DNA from: Ruegeria sp. THAF57
Lineage (GTDB): Bacteria; Pseudomonadota; Alphaproteobacteria; Rhodobacterales; Rhodobacteraceae
NCBI RefSeq assembly: GCF_903914075.1
Contig: NZ_CAIWNQ010000002.1
Location: 310,001 to 374,000, forward strand
Direction: 5' to 3'
DNA: 64,000 bases
Shown here: in pieces, positions 56,948-64,000 of the stretch
Position numbering within the stretch: position 1 is the first letter of the stretch
Layout of the letters: every line of letters begins with the position of its first letter
Program-made: the position numbers and the translations under genes
Notes under the pieces: generated by a model
Told to the model about the DNA's origin: nothing
What the model saw: the letters and a program-made list of their open reading frames with translations, nothing else
The model's database searches: none

Positions 56948-57433
56948 ATGATTTCAACAGGTGACACGCTGCCCGACGCCACCCTAACCCAGATGGGTGC
57001 AGAAGGCCCCGAAGAGGTTCGGATTTCAGATAAGACCAAAGGGCGCAAAGTAGTGATTTTCGCCGTGCCCGGCGCGTTCACACCCACCTGCCATTCGGCC
57101 CATGTGCCCAGCTTCATGCGCACCAAGGACCAATTCAGCGCAAAAGGCGTGGATGAGATCATCTGTGTCTCGGTCAACGACCCCTTCGTGATGAAAGCCT
57201 GGGGCGAGGCCACCGGCGCGTCTGATGCGGGCCTGACCATGCTGGCCGATGCTGCGTCCGAATTCACCAAAGCCATCGGCATGGACTTCGACGCCCCGCC
57301 CGCCGGGCTGATCGCGCGGTCGAAGCGCTATGCGATGTTGGTCGAGGATGGCAAGGTCACGGCTCTAAATCTGGAAGAAAACCCCGGCGCATGTGAAATT
57401 TCGGCCGGTGAGGGCCTGTTGGACGTTATCTGA
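56948..57433 (+). CDS. Peroxiredoxin, Prx5/glutaredoxin-dependent type
   Basis: This 161-residue thiol peroxidase has the Prx5 signature GRKVVIFAVPGAFTPTCHSA, with the peroxidatic Cys in PTCH near residue 49, and a later SVNDPFVMKAWGE segment. The C-terminal Cys in NPGACEIS may be the resolving residue. It reduces H2O2 and peroxynitrite. AGGAG precedes the ATG at 56948. The gene is divergent from the ferredoxin-reductase-type flavoprotein. Confidence 0.92.
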   Translation: MISTGDTLPDATLTQMGAEGPEEVRISDKTKGRKVVIFAVPGAFTPTCHSAHVPSFMRTKDQFSAKGVDEIICVSVNDPFVMKAWGEATGASDAGLTMLADAASEFTKAIGMDFDAPPAGLIARSKRYAMLVEDGKVTALNLEENPGACEISAGEGLLDVI

Positions 57434-57440
57434 CGCGGTC

Positions 57441-57463
57441 TGGCCCCGGCACATCCGGGGCCA
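57441..57463 (+). terminator. Hairpin after the Prx5 gene
   Basis: TGGCCCCGG pairs perfectly with CCGGGGCCA over a 5-base loop, 8 bases after the stop codon. The tail is AAAACC rather than T-rich, so it may protect the 3' end more than it terminates. Confidence 0.5.
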
Positions 57464-57534
57464 AAACCTCTATTTAACTTGATAGACTGCCCCGTTGCGC
57501 GAATACTCGACCTGTATTCATCAGGGAGTTGTTT

Positions 57535-57780
57535 ATGAGGCTCAAGGTTTTTGCCCTTTGTCTGGGCACAGCAGGCGCATTGGCCGCTTGCGGTCCGGCC
57601 CCCACCCCGCAACAACAAGCCGCCCGCCAGCATGAGATCGCGTGTCTCAGCGGCACGGTTGGCGGGGCGCTTTTGGGCGGAGTGATCGGCAACCAGTTTG
57701 GCGGCGGGTCCGGCAAGACGATCTTGACAGCGGCAGGTGCTGCGGTTGGCGGGATCGAAGGTCAGAGGTTCACATGCTGA
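57535..57780 (+). CDS. Glycine-zipper lipoprotein
   Basis: This 81-residue lipoprotein has the signal MRLKVFALCLGTAGALAAC (Cys19). A glycine-zipper region follows (GTVGGALLGGVIGNQFGGGSG), like the outer membrane protein SlyB or 17-kDa antigen family but shorter. It probably inserts in or packs under the outer membrane. AGGGAG precedes the ATG at 57535. Confidence 0.8.
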   Translation: MRLKVFALCLGTAGALAACGPAPTPQQQAARQHEIACLSGTVGGALLGGVIGNQFGGGSGKTILTAAGAAVGGIEGQRFTC

Positions 57781-57791
57781 GAGGACGCGTC

Positions 57792-58139
57792 ATGAAACTT
57801 GGGTTGGTGACACTTGGCCTGACACTTTTGGCAGGGACCGCAACGGCCGAAACCACTGCAGAACTGCATGAAAATGAGCTGAAAGCGATCGACGCGAACA
57901 ACGATGGATTCCTGTCCAAGGACGAGTTCAACGCCTTTTCCGATTATGCGTTTCAGGCAATGGACGAGGACAAGAACGGCACCCTTGGTCTGGAAGAGGC
58001 CAAGCCGTTTCTGGACATAAAACAATTCCAAAGCGTTGACCGCAACCGGGACAACCTTATCTCTCGTGCAGAATACGACGCGCAGATGAATGAGGATTTT
58101 TCATCTGCCGATCAGAACGGAAACGGACAGTTGGACTAG
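57792..58139 (+). CDS. Exported EF-hand calcium-binding protein
   Basis: This 115-residue protein has the signal peptide MKLGLVTLGLTLLAGTATA and then four EF-hand loops: DANNDGFLSKDE (34-45), DEDKNGTLGLEE (58-69), DRNRDNLISRAE (83-94) and DQNGNGQLD (107-115). The last loop stops at its ninth residue at the end of the protein, so it lacks the bidentate Glu. It is probably a periplasmic calcium buffer or sensor. The start is ATG 57792, 11 bases after the preceding lipoprotein gene. Confidence 0.85.
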   Translation: MKLGLVTLGLTLLAGTATAETTAELHENELKAIDANNDGFLSKDEFNAFSDYAFQAMDEDKNGTLGLEEAKPFLDIKQFQSVDRNRDNLISRAEYDAQMNEDFSSADQNGNGQLD

Positions 58140-58167
58140 CGTCGGTCGAACCGGACAGGAGCGTGCA

Positions 58168-58479
58168 ATGAACAAGTGGTTTACTCTGGGTGTTCTTGGC
58201 GTACTTGCGGCCTGCGATGTGCCACAAGCACCCGTGGTCACAGGTCCCGACGGCCAACAACAAATTCAGATCAGCACCAGCGGCCTGACCTGTTATGAGT
58301 CGCGTTGCCTCGAGATCAACCCTGCCGCCAGATCCGTGCGCATGGTCGGGAACCGTCGAACCGGAATACCCGGCAATATTGATGTCAGCGACGGCACGGT
58401 TACCCCTGCCGAATTCAGGCGTCTGGGTGAAGTCGCCAGCCTTGCCGGAGGCATGGGCTCACGCGGGGATCGCGGCTAG
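58168..58479 (+). CDS. Small lipoprotein, unknown function
   Basis: This 103-residue lipoprotein has the signal [16 protein letters not shown] (Cys16). The mature part has two cysteines close together ([11 protein letters not shown]) and a Gly-rich end. I do not recognise it. CAGGAGCG precedes the ATG. It is the third small exported protein gene in a row and ends overlapping the phhB stop region on the other strand by 4 bases. Confidence 0.7.
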   Translation: MNKWFTLGVLGVLAACDVPQAPVVTGPDGQQQIQISTSGLTCYESRCLEINPAARSVRMVGNRRTGIPGNIDVSDGTVTPAEFRRLGEVASLAGGMGSRGDRG

Positions 58480-58769
58480 GCCAGGCTGTCCATCTTGCGG
58501 GCAAGTTTTGCGTCAAGCGACGACAGCCCGCCGACGTCATGCGTTGAAAGCGTCACTTCGACCGTGCGGTAGACATTGAACCATTCAGGGTGATGGTTCC
58601 ACTTTTCAGCAAAAATCGCCACCTGCGTCATCCAACCAAACGCATGGACGAAATCTTCGAAAATGAAGGTCTTTGTAATCGCATCCCGGTCCTTGACCAT
58701 GGTCCAGCCGTTCTTGAACAGCGGGTCCAGAAGGGGGCCGCGGGTCTCGGTCGACAATAGTTCGGTCAT
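58476..58769 (-). CDS. phhB: 4a-hydroxytetrahydrobiopterin dehydratase
   Basis: This 97-residue pterin-4a-carbinolamine dehydratase recycles tetrahydrobiopterin for phenylalanine hydroxylase. The active-site motif [13 protein letters not shown] with the following LSTHD holds its three catalytic histidines. The start at 58769 follows GGAGGAAC. Its start overlaps the acyltransferase gene by 4 bases. No phenylalanine hydroxylase gene is visible here. Confidence 0.93.
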   Translation of the reverse strand: MTELLSTETRGPLLDPLFKNGWTMVKDRDAITKTFIFEDFVHAFGWMTQVAIFAEKWNHHPEWFNVYRTVEVTLSTHDVGGLSSLDAKLARKMDSLA

Positions 58770-59953
58770 TGCTGTTCCTCCGGGTTCGATTTTCTGAACG
58801 GGCCGTAATCCGTTAGAATTTCGATCTCTTCTCCCACTGCGTGGGCCTCGGCGTCCAGATATTTCTTGATAGCATCGGCAAAGCCGGGGTCGTTCACCCA
58901 ATGCAGGCTGTGCGTGCGTGTAGGCAGATAGCCGCGCGCCAGCTTGTGTTCCCCTTGCGCACCAGCTTCGACCCGCGCCAAGCCCTGTGAAATGGCGAAG
59001 TCGATCGCCCTATAATAGCACAGTTCGAAATGCAGGCAGGCATGGTGTTCGACGCACCCCCAATACCGGCCAAATAGTGTCTCACGCCCGATGAAATTCA
59101 ACGCGCCTGCGATCGGGTATCCTTCGCGCTCTGCCAACACCAAAGCCATGTCGTCAGCCATGGTTTCATGCGCAATATCAAAGAATTGTCGCGTCAGATA
59201 CGGCATGCCCCACTTACGTGACCCCGTGTCCTGATAGAACCGCCAAAACGCATCCCAGTGTTCAGGCCGCAGGTCATCGCCGGTATAGGTGCGGATCTCA
59301 CCGCCAAAACTGCAAGCCTGTACGCGTTCCTTGCGGATATTCTTGCGTTTGCGCGACGACAGCGCCGCAAGAAACCCATCAAAACCACCGTATTCGTCAT
59401 TCAACCAGTGGAACTGCTGGGAATGACGAACCATCAGACCCATTTCTTCGCCCACAGCGGCCTCTGCTTCGGTGCAGAAGGTCGCGTGGATGGATGAGAC
59501 CTGATTGTCCGCCGCCAGCTGCACCGCCCCCTGGACCAAAGCGGACATACCGACCCCTTCATAACCCGGCCGCACCAGAAACCGCCGTCCCGTGGCCGGC
59601 GTAAAGGGCACCGCGATCTGCAGCTTGGGGTAATAGCGCCCGCCCGCGTTTTCATAGGCATGTGCCCAGTTGTGATCAAAGATGTACTCGCCCTGAGAAT
59701 GCGACTTGGCATACATCGGCGCCGCCCCGATCAGCATCCCGTCCAGATAGGCGGTCAGATATTGCGGCTGCCAGCCGGTACCGCGCCCCACCGAACCGCT
59801 TTCTTCCAAAGCCAGCAGAAACCGGTGCGTGGTGAAAGGATCAAACGGGCGCCCCCCGTCCAAGGCTTCGGGGCAGGCACAACTGTCCCACTCAGCCGCA
59901 GGAATCTGCGCGAGTGAATTCAGTACCCGAACCTCAATCTGTGCCTGATCCAT
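58766..59953 (-). CDS. GNAT / peptidoglycan-biosynthesis-like protein (COG3146)
   Basis: This 395-residue protein has two GNAT-like halves related to the FemAB acyltransferases. The signs are [25 protein letters not shown] (in part), [36 protein letters not shown] and the C-terminal [25 protein letters not shown]3146 proteins are called peptidoglycan biosynthesis proteins by similarity, but the activity is not proven. It is the third gene of a leftward group (RidA, GDPD, this gene, phhB) and lies 45 bases after the GDPD gene. Confidence 0.87.
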   Translation of the reverse strand: MDQAQIEVRVLNSLAQIPAAEWDSCACPEALDGGRPFDPFTTHRFLLALEESGSVGRGTGWQPQYLTAYLDGMLIGAAPMYAKSHSQGEYIFDHNWAHAYENAGGRYYPKLQIAVPFTPATGRRFLVRPGYEGVGMSALVQGAVQLAADNQVSSIHATFCTEAEAAVGEEMGLMVRHSQQFHWLNDEYGGFDGFLAALSSRKRKNIRKERVQACSFGGEIRTYTGDDLRPEHWDAFWRFYQDTGSRKWGMPYLTRQFFDIAHETMADDMALVLAEREGYPIAGALNFIGRETLFGRYWGCVEHHACLHFELCYYRAIDFAISQGLARVEAGAQGEHKLARGYLPTRTHSLHWVNDPGFADAIKKYLDAEAHAVGEEIEILTDYGPFRKSNPEEQQ

Positions 59954-59998
59954 GTGCCCTCCGCGTCTGGTCTTTATCTGTGACGGACAGGGTTGGGT

Positions 59999-60766
59999 TC
60001 AACCCGGATGGTCGGCCAAATACCCCTCGAAGGTCACATTATCGGCAACCTTGCGGGCCTCTGCCTCTTGTTCGGGCGTGCGGACGGTCCAGCACAGGAT
60101 CGGAACGCCCTGCGCCTTCAACTCGGACACGCGAAGGCGCGCCAGGTCGGCGGCTTCGTGGCTGATAAAGCTGGCTCCGACCCGGTCGAAATCCGGAATG
60201 CCGCGCAGATGGTCGCAAACGTCCTGCGGCAACAGCTCGACCTTCGGTTCATAGGCGCAGGTTGTGATCCCACGCGGCAAGTGCGGAGCGATACGCGCCA
60301 GTTCCGCCACCGAATTGGGGTTGAACGACATCAGTGCCACAGGGCCGTCATAGCCCTGCAAGGCGCGGACGGTGTCGTGCTCCAACGGGCCGACATTGGG
60401 TCCCATGGCGCCATCCTGATCCTTGAGCTCGATCAAAAGGGGAACCTGGCCCGCGACGATGTCCAACACCTCGTCCAGTGTTGGAATGCCGTCATCGCCA
60501 AACAGCAACGGCAGCTTTGAAGCCTCAGTCGACCAAACCTGCCGGATGGGACCCGACTGGCCGGTCAAACGCGCCAAATCATAGTCGTGGAACACCACGG
60601 CCCGGTCGTCTGCTGTCAGTTGCAGGTCGATCTCGATTCCATATCCGACCTGAATCGCTGCGCGAATGGCCGCCCGGCTGTTTTCCGGGCGGTTGTCCGA
60701 GATGTCATGCAAGGCCCGATGCGCGATCGGGGCCTGCAGGAACGCGGCTGGTAAAGCTGGCGTCAT
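59999..60766 (-). CDS. Glycerophosphodiester phosphodiesterase family protein
   Basis: This 255-residue TIM-barrel enzyme has the GDPD pattern: IAHRALHDISDNRPENSRAA, with the catalytic His and the NRPENS metal Glu, GIEIDLQLTADDRAVVFHDYD, with the Glu-x-Asp pair and second His, and ELKDQDG later. It hydrolyses glycerophosphodiesters to glycerol 3-phosphate and an alcohol. No signal peptide is seen, so it is cytoplasmic. Its start overlaps the RidA stop by 4 bases. Confidence 0.92.
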   Translation of the reverse strand: MTPALPAAFLQAPIAHRALHDISDNRPENSRAAIRAAIQVGYGIEIDLQLTADDRAVVFHDYDLARLTGQSGPIRQVWSTEASKLPLLFGDDGIPTLDEVLDIVAGQVPLLIELKDQDGAMGPNVGPLEHDTVRALQGYDGPVALMSFNPNSVAELARIAPHLPRGITTCAYEPKVELLPQDVCDHLRGIPDFDRVGASFISHEAADLARLRVSELKAQGVPILCWTVRTPEQEAEARKVADNVTFEGYLADHPG

Positions 60767-61218
60767 GCGATCTCGAAGATACCTTCGATTTCAACCGCAA
60801 CGCCCAGCGGCAACGACGCAGCACTGACGGCCGAGCGTGAATGGCGGCCCGCTTCGCCCAGCGCCTCGACCAGAAAGTCGGATGCGCCGTTGATCACCTG
60901 CGGCTGCGCAGTGAAATCAGCGGTCGAATTCACGAACCCGGTCAGCTTGATCACGCGCACCAGCTTGTCGATATCCCCACCGCAGGCCGCCTTGACCTGT
61001 GCCAACAGGTTGATCGCGCAGACCTTCGCCGCGGCGGCACCGGCCTCGATATCCATGTCATCGCCAAGCTTACCGGTAATCAGGCCGTCATCCTTTGAAA
61101 TCTGGCCCGAGACATAGACAATGTTCCCGATACGCACGAAGGGGACGTAGTTGGCGGCCGGAGCAGGCGCGTCCGGCAAAGTGACGCCCAGGCTTTCCAG
61201 TTTTGCTGCGATGCTCAT
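60763..61218 (-). CDS. RidA-family protein
   Basis: This 151-residue trimeric RidA/YjgF-family protein opens with FVRIGNIVYVSGQIS. Its GxxAxN...V region (AGAAAAKVCAINLLAQ) and the C-terminal SRSAVSAASLPLGVAVEIEG are typical, although the canonical catalytic Arg segment is SRSAVS here. True RidA hydrolyses reactive imines and enamines. It heads the leftward RidA-GDPD-COG3146-phhB group. GAGGATC lies upstream of the start. Confidence 0.9.
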   Translation of the reverse strand: MSIAAKLESLGVTLPDAPAPAANYVPFVRIGNIVYVSGQISKDDGLITGKLGDDMDIEAGAAAAKVCAINLLAQVKAACGGDIDKLVRVIKLTGFVNSTADFTAQPQVINGASDFLVEALGEAGRHSRSAVSAASLPLGVAVEIEGIFEIA

Positions 61219-61516
61219 GTGATGATCCTCACCTAAATTCGACTCGGGTGGACGCTAACCGGGTTCAGGGATTTGGAAAAGCACGAAACCGGCGGTTTTG
61301 GGGTTGCAGGCGCACTAAGCATAACTTCTCTTATTCCAGAGTGTTCCTCTCTGGTCACTTTACCTTGACCCTTCGTGCGGGTTAAACGCTGGCTGTTTCA
61401 ATGTATTTGTGAAACACCTATGTGTCATCAAATTGAGCCGCCCCTGCGCGGCCAGAACCAGTATTGATTAAGCGTTCGGCTGTATCGCATCCGAGCATGT
61501 TGGAGTGGCAAAAACC
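61219..61516. other. Intergenic region between RidA and mlaA
   Basis: These roughly 300 bases separate the divergent RidA and mlaA genes and must hold both promoters. The stretch around 61370-61450 is comparatively AT-rich (TGTTTCAATGTATTTG, TGTGTCATCAAATTG). I recognise no regulatory motif or small gene. Confidence 0.35.
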
Positions 61517-62332
61517 GTGTTGAGCAGAATTCGCTTAAAGCCCGTGATCGTCCTGTCCCTTATGGCAGTTCTTGGTGCATGTGCCACACGCCCACCCGAA
61601 GGAACGCCTCCGGGGGAAACTTTCGACCCCTACGAAAATGCCAATCGGGGCATCCACAAGTTCAATCTGGGCGTTGACCGGTTCCTGTTCCGCCCGGCCT
61701 CGAAGGGATACGTCAAGATCGTCCCTGATCCCATGGTCACCAGTTTTAACCATTTCGCCGAAAACCTGACGATGCCGGGGCAGGCGCTGGATTACCTGCT
61801 GCAAGGCAATCTCAAACAATCCGGGAATGCCCTTCTGCGGTTCGTGATCAACACTACCGTCGGCGGCGCGGGCCTGTCCGATCCTGCCAGCGAATTGAAT
61901 CTGCCGCCGGTGGATACGGACTTCGGCGAAACCCTGCACGTCTGGGGCGTCGGCGAAGGTGCCTATGTGGAACTGCCGTTCTATGGCCCGTCAACCCAGC
62001 GGGATTCAATCGGCGTGATTGTCAATCTGTTCTCGAACCCCATCAACTTTACCCCCGTTCGCCCGGTCGACAATATTGGCGTCTACGCCGAGGTTGTACG
62101 CCGCATGGGGGATCGGGGCCGGTTCTCGGACACGGTTGATTCAATCCTGTACGAAAGCGCCGACAGTTACAGGCAGGCACAGACCATCTACCTGCAAAAC
62201 CGGCGCTTTGAACTGGCAAGGGACGATGAAGAGGCCTATTTGGGTCTGTATGACGATCCCTATGCCGAAACCGGGACCGACCCTGTCAGGGACCCCTACC
62301 TAGACCCCTACGAGGACCCCTATGCCGAGTAA
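61517..62332 (+). CDS. mlaA: MlaA lipoprotein (VacJ), phospholipid removal from the outer membrane
   Basis: MlaA is an outer membrane lipoprotein that takes phospholipids from the outer leaflet to MlaC. The protein has a lipobox (LMAVLGAC), FDPYENANRGIHKFNLGVDRF, a VINTTVGGAGLSDPA segment and the FGETLHVWGVGEGAYVELPF motif. The C-terminal tail has DPY repeats (DPYLDPYEDPYAE). The start is taken as GTG 61517 (271 residues), because GGAG at 61502-61505 overlaps the alternative GTG 61505. It overlaps mlaC by 11 bases. Confidence 0.93.
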   Translation: MLSRIRLKPVIVLSLMAVLGACATRPPEGTPPGETFDPYENANRGIHKFNLGVDRFLFRPASKGYVKIVPDPMVTSFNHFAENLTMPGQALDYLLQGNLKQSGNALLRFVINTTVGGAGLSDPASELNLPPVDTDFGETLHVWGVGEGAYVELPFYGPSTQRDSIGVIVNLFSNPINFTPVRPVDNIGVYAEVVRRMGDRGRFSDTVDSILYESADSYRQAQTIYLQNRRFELARDDEEAYLGLYDDPYAETGTDPVRDPYLDPYEDPYAE

Positions 62333-62930
62333 CCATCTGAACCGACGCGGTTTCATCGCCACCGGCCTGGCCGGGGCGCTGATGACCGCCCTCCCTGCTT
62401 TTGCCCAGACCGAAGCCAGCGCCAAGGCACTGGTTGTCAGTGTCGTGGATGAAATCAACCGCGTGATCGCCTCGGGTAAGTCCGAAAAAGCGATGATCCG
62501 GGATTTTGAGAAAATCTTCGTGAAATATGCCGACGTGCCGATCATGGCGCGCTATGTGCTTGGGGCCGATGGCCGGTCCGCCAGCCCTGCGCAACTGAAG
62601 CAATTTACCAGCGCATTTCAGGGCTATATCTCGAACAAATACGGTCGCCGTTTCCGCGAATTCATCGGCGGTCAGGTCACCGTGCGCAATGCCCGCAAAA
62701 TCAAGGCCGGGTACGAGGTTCGCACCTCGGTCAAGCTGCAGGGATCGTCGCCGTTCGAAGTGACCTTCCTTGTTTCGGACAAGTCGGGGCGCGACAAGTT
62801 CTTCAACATGTTCATCGAAGGCGTGAATATGCTGCTGACCGAACGGACCGAGGTCGGGGCCATGCTGGATGCCCGCGGTGGTGACCTGAACCGCCTGATC
62901 AAGGACATGAACCGGAACAAGGTGAGCTGA
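62322..62930 (+). CDS. mlaC: MlaC-type phospholipid-binding periplasmic protein
   Basis: This 202-residue periplasmic phospholipid carrier of the Mla pathway has an RR-type signal (NRRGFIATGLAGALMTALPAFA). It also has the family's MARYVLG, FTSAFQGYISNKYGRRFREF and KLQGSSPFEVTFLV segments. It shuttles lipids between MlaA and the inner membrane MlaFEDB complex. Its start lies inside mlaA. The ATPase and permease genes of the pathway are not in the window. Confidence 0.9.
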   Translation: MPSNHLNRRGFIATGLAGALMTALPAFAQTEASAKALVVSVVDEINRVIASGKSEKAMIRDFEKIFVKYADVPIMARYVLGADGRSASPAQLKQFTSAFQGYISNKYGRRFREFIGGQVTVRNARKIKAGYEVRTSVKLQGSSPFEVTFLVSDKSGRDKFFNMFIEGVNMLLTERTEVGAMLDARGGDLNRLIKDMNRNKVS

Positions 62931-62950
62931 TCCGCCTCACGCTCAGAATG

Positions 62951-62987
62951 GCGCCGCCCGATCCCTGATCGCGCGGCGCTTTTGTTT
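62951..62987 (+). terminator. mlaC terminator
   Basis: GCGCCGC pairs with GCGGCGC, with an inner CGATC-CCT-GATCG stem, followed by TTTTGTTTT. The convergent ABC ATPase gene ends at the same place. Confidence 0.85.
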
Positions 62988-64000
62988 TAATTCAACCGTT
63001 CGCCGGTTTCCTTGGCAAAATAGGACACCTTGCTCATGTCAAAGGCAAGGTTCAGCTTCTTGCCAGCCTGCGCACGGGTTTCCGCGTGCAGACGCGCCGT
63101 GACCTGCTTGCCGCCCAACTCCGAGACCACATAGGTATCGGCCCCCGCCGGTTCGACCATATCGACCAGACACTCGGCCTCTTGCACCCCGTCACCTGCG
63201 CGGAACCCAGCCTCGGCGATGTCTTCCGGGCGCAGGCCTAGAATCACATCCTGCGGCAGCGACAAATCACGTGCATCGTCCAACACCAGTTCACCGCCGT
63301 CGCGCGCGATAGCGATTTGAGTGCCCGAGCCATTCTTACGCGCCTGCGCAGGGATCAGGTTCATCGCGGGTGAGCCCATGAAATCCGCCACAAACAGGTT
63401 GGCGGGATTATTATAGATTTCGGCCGGGGTGCCGATCTGCTGCACCACGCCGCCTTTCAGCACGACGATCTTGGTTGCCAGCGTCATCGCCTCAATCTGG
63501 TCATGGGTCACGTAAACGATCGACGCATCCAGCGTCTGATGCAGTTTCTTGATCTCGGTCCGCATCTCCACCCGCAGCTTGGCATCTAGGTTGGACAGCG
63601 GTTCATCAAACAGGAACAGCTTGGGATCGCGCACCAGCGCCCGACCCATGGCCACACGCTGACGCTGACCACCCGACAACTGGCTGGGGCGGCGATTGAG
63701 CAGAGGTTCGATCTGCAAAAGCTGAGCGACCTCTTTCAACTTGGCATCCTGCGTCGCCTGATCGACCCCGCGCACTTTCATACCGAACGTGATGTTCTTG
63801 GCGACAGTCATGGTCGGGTAAAGCGCATACGACTGGAACACCATCGCGATGTCGCGGTCCTTGGGACTGACATGGGTCATGTCATTGCCACCAATGGACA
63901 AGGTGCCGCCGGTGATTTCCTCCAGCCCTGCGATACAGTTCAGCAGGGTGGACTTGCCGCACCCCGAGGGGCCGACCAGAACCAGGAAATCACCCGGCTC
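62987..64000 (-). CDS. ugpC: UgpC/MalK-type sugar or glycerol-3-phosphate ABC transporter ATPase (5' end missing)
   Basis: This is the large C-terminal part of a carbohydrate ABC importer ATPase; about 25 N-terminal residues lie beyond the window's right edge. Visible are Walker A VGPSGCGKSTLLN, the Q-loop MVFQSYALYPTMTV, the signature LSGGQRQRVAMGRALV, Walker B LFLFDEPLSNLDAKLR, the switch His in YVTHDQ and the C-terminal OB/regulatory domain (VILGLRPEDI) of the MalK family. This type serves maltose, glycerol-3-phosphate and alpha-glucoside importers; the substrate cannot be told. The rest of its operon should lie to the right. Confidence 0.88.
   Translation of the reverse strand, partial: EPGDFLVLVGPSGCGKSTLLNCIAGLEEITGGTLSIGGNDMTHVSPKDRDIAMVFQSYALYPTMTVAKNITFGMKVRGVDQATQDAKLKEVAQLLQIEPLLNRRPSQLSGGQRQRVAMGRALVRDPKLFLFDEPLSNLDAKLRVEMRTEIKKLHQTLDASIVYVTHDQIEAMTLATKIVVLKGGVVQQIGTPAEIYNNPANLFVADFMGSPAMNLIPAQARKNGSGTQIAIARDGGELVLDDARDLSLPQDVILGLRPEDIAEAGFRAGDGVQEAECLVDMVEPAGADTYVVSELGGKQVTARLHAETRAQAGKKLNLAFDMSKVSYFAKETGERLN

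Overview
This 64 kb window is chromosomal sequence from an alphaproteobacterium of the Rhodobacteraceae, most likely a marine Roseobacter-clade organism (Ruegeria/Leisingera/Phaeobacter type). The evidence is high-GC codon use and family-typical gene content: a TroABCD metal transporter, DeoC beside a two-domain aldehyde dehydrogenase, a paired M16 peptidase operon, DUF3035 and Hint-domain proteins, a BCCT carrier and a UgpC/MalK-type ATPase. It is dense and mostly housekeeping. I see no rRNA, tRNA, CRISPR array, insertion sequence, prophage or replication origin. Both ends cut genes: mutL on the left and a sugar/glycerol-3-phosphate ABC ATPase on the right.

Layout. 1-4.5 kb: the start of mutL, then a leftward troABCD-type Mn/Zn/Fe ABC operon whose promoter carries two Fur/Mur-like palindromes. 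4.6-8.9 kb: deoC, a double aldehyde dehydrogenase and a membrane cyclic-nucleotide-binding-domain protein. 8.9-17.3 kb: a long leftward block of rsmB, heparinase-like gene, purH, lspA, DUF3035 lipoprotein and active plus inactive M16 peptidases. 17.4-20.3 kb: an SDHAF4-like gene, then a LysR regulator divergent from a two-gene oxygenase operon that matches TmpA/TmpB (phosphonocholine-type phosphonate to glycine betaine plus phosphate). 20.4-33.2 kb: dapB, then rbfA, a DUF2233 gene, truB, DUF1643, an RTX-repeat protein, rpsO and finally pnp. About 5 kb holding a beta-barrel, a sulfotransferase, a Hint protein and a BCCT carrier separates rpsO from pnp.

33.2-45 kb: DUF1326, family-25 glycosyltransferase, 1-Cys peroxiredoxin, aldehyde dehydrogenase behind a perfect palindrome, Ada-type methyltransferase, nth, adenosine-kinase-like gene, DUF547 lipoprotein, a leftward rppH-sigZ-GST group and a dienoyl-CoA-reductase-type flavoprotein. 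45-49.2 kb: a small two-gene operon (putative ribbon-helix-helix protein plus HxxH protein) with TGTACA palindromes at its start, a DUF4399 protein, two LysR regulators, and an SbtA-like bicarbonate carrier facing an OxyR-like regulator that lacks the redox cysteines.

49.2-64 kb: a tightly overlapped leftward group (cinA-type, GNAT, AhpD-like, OmpA), sfsA and map separated by two small convergent lipoprotein genes, rsmD with a ferredoxin-reductase-type flavoprotein, a Prx5 peroxiredoxin, three small exported proteins, a leftward RidA/GDPD/acyltransferase/phhB operon, mlaA-mlaC and the partial ABC ATPase.

The best candidates for less-described biology are the tmpAB-like operon, the RHH/HxxH operon at 45 kb, the cysteine-less OxyR-like regulator with its SbtA partner, and the SigZ-type sigma factor with a cysteine tail and no anti-sigma gene nearby. 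All functional calls come from reading motifs and gene order; no database search was possible.
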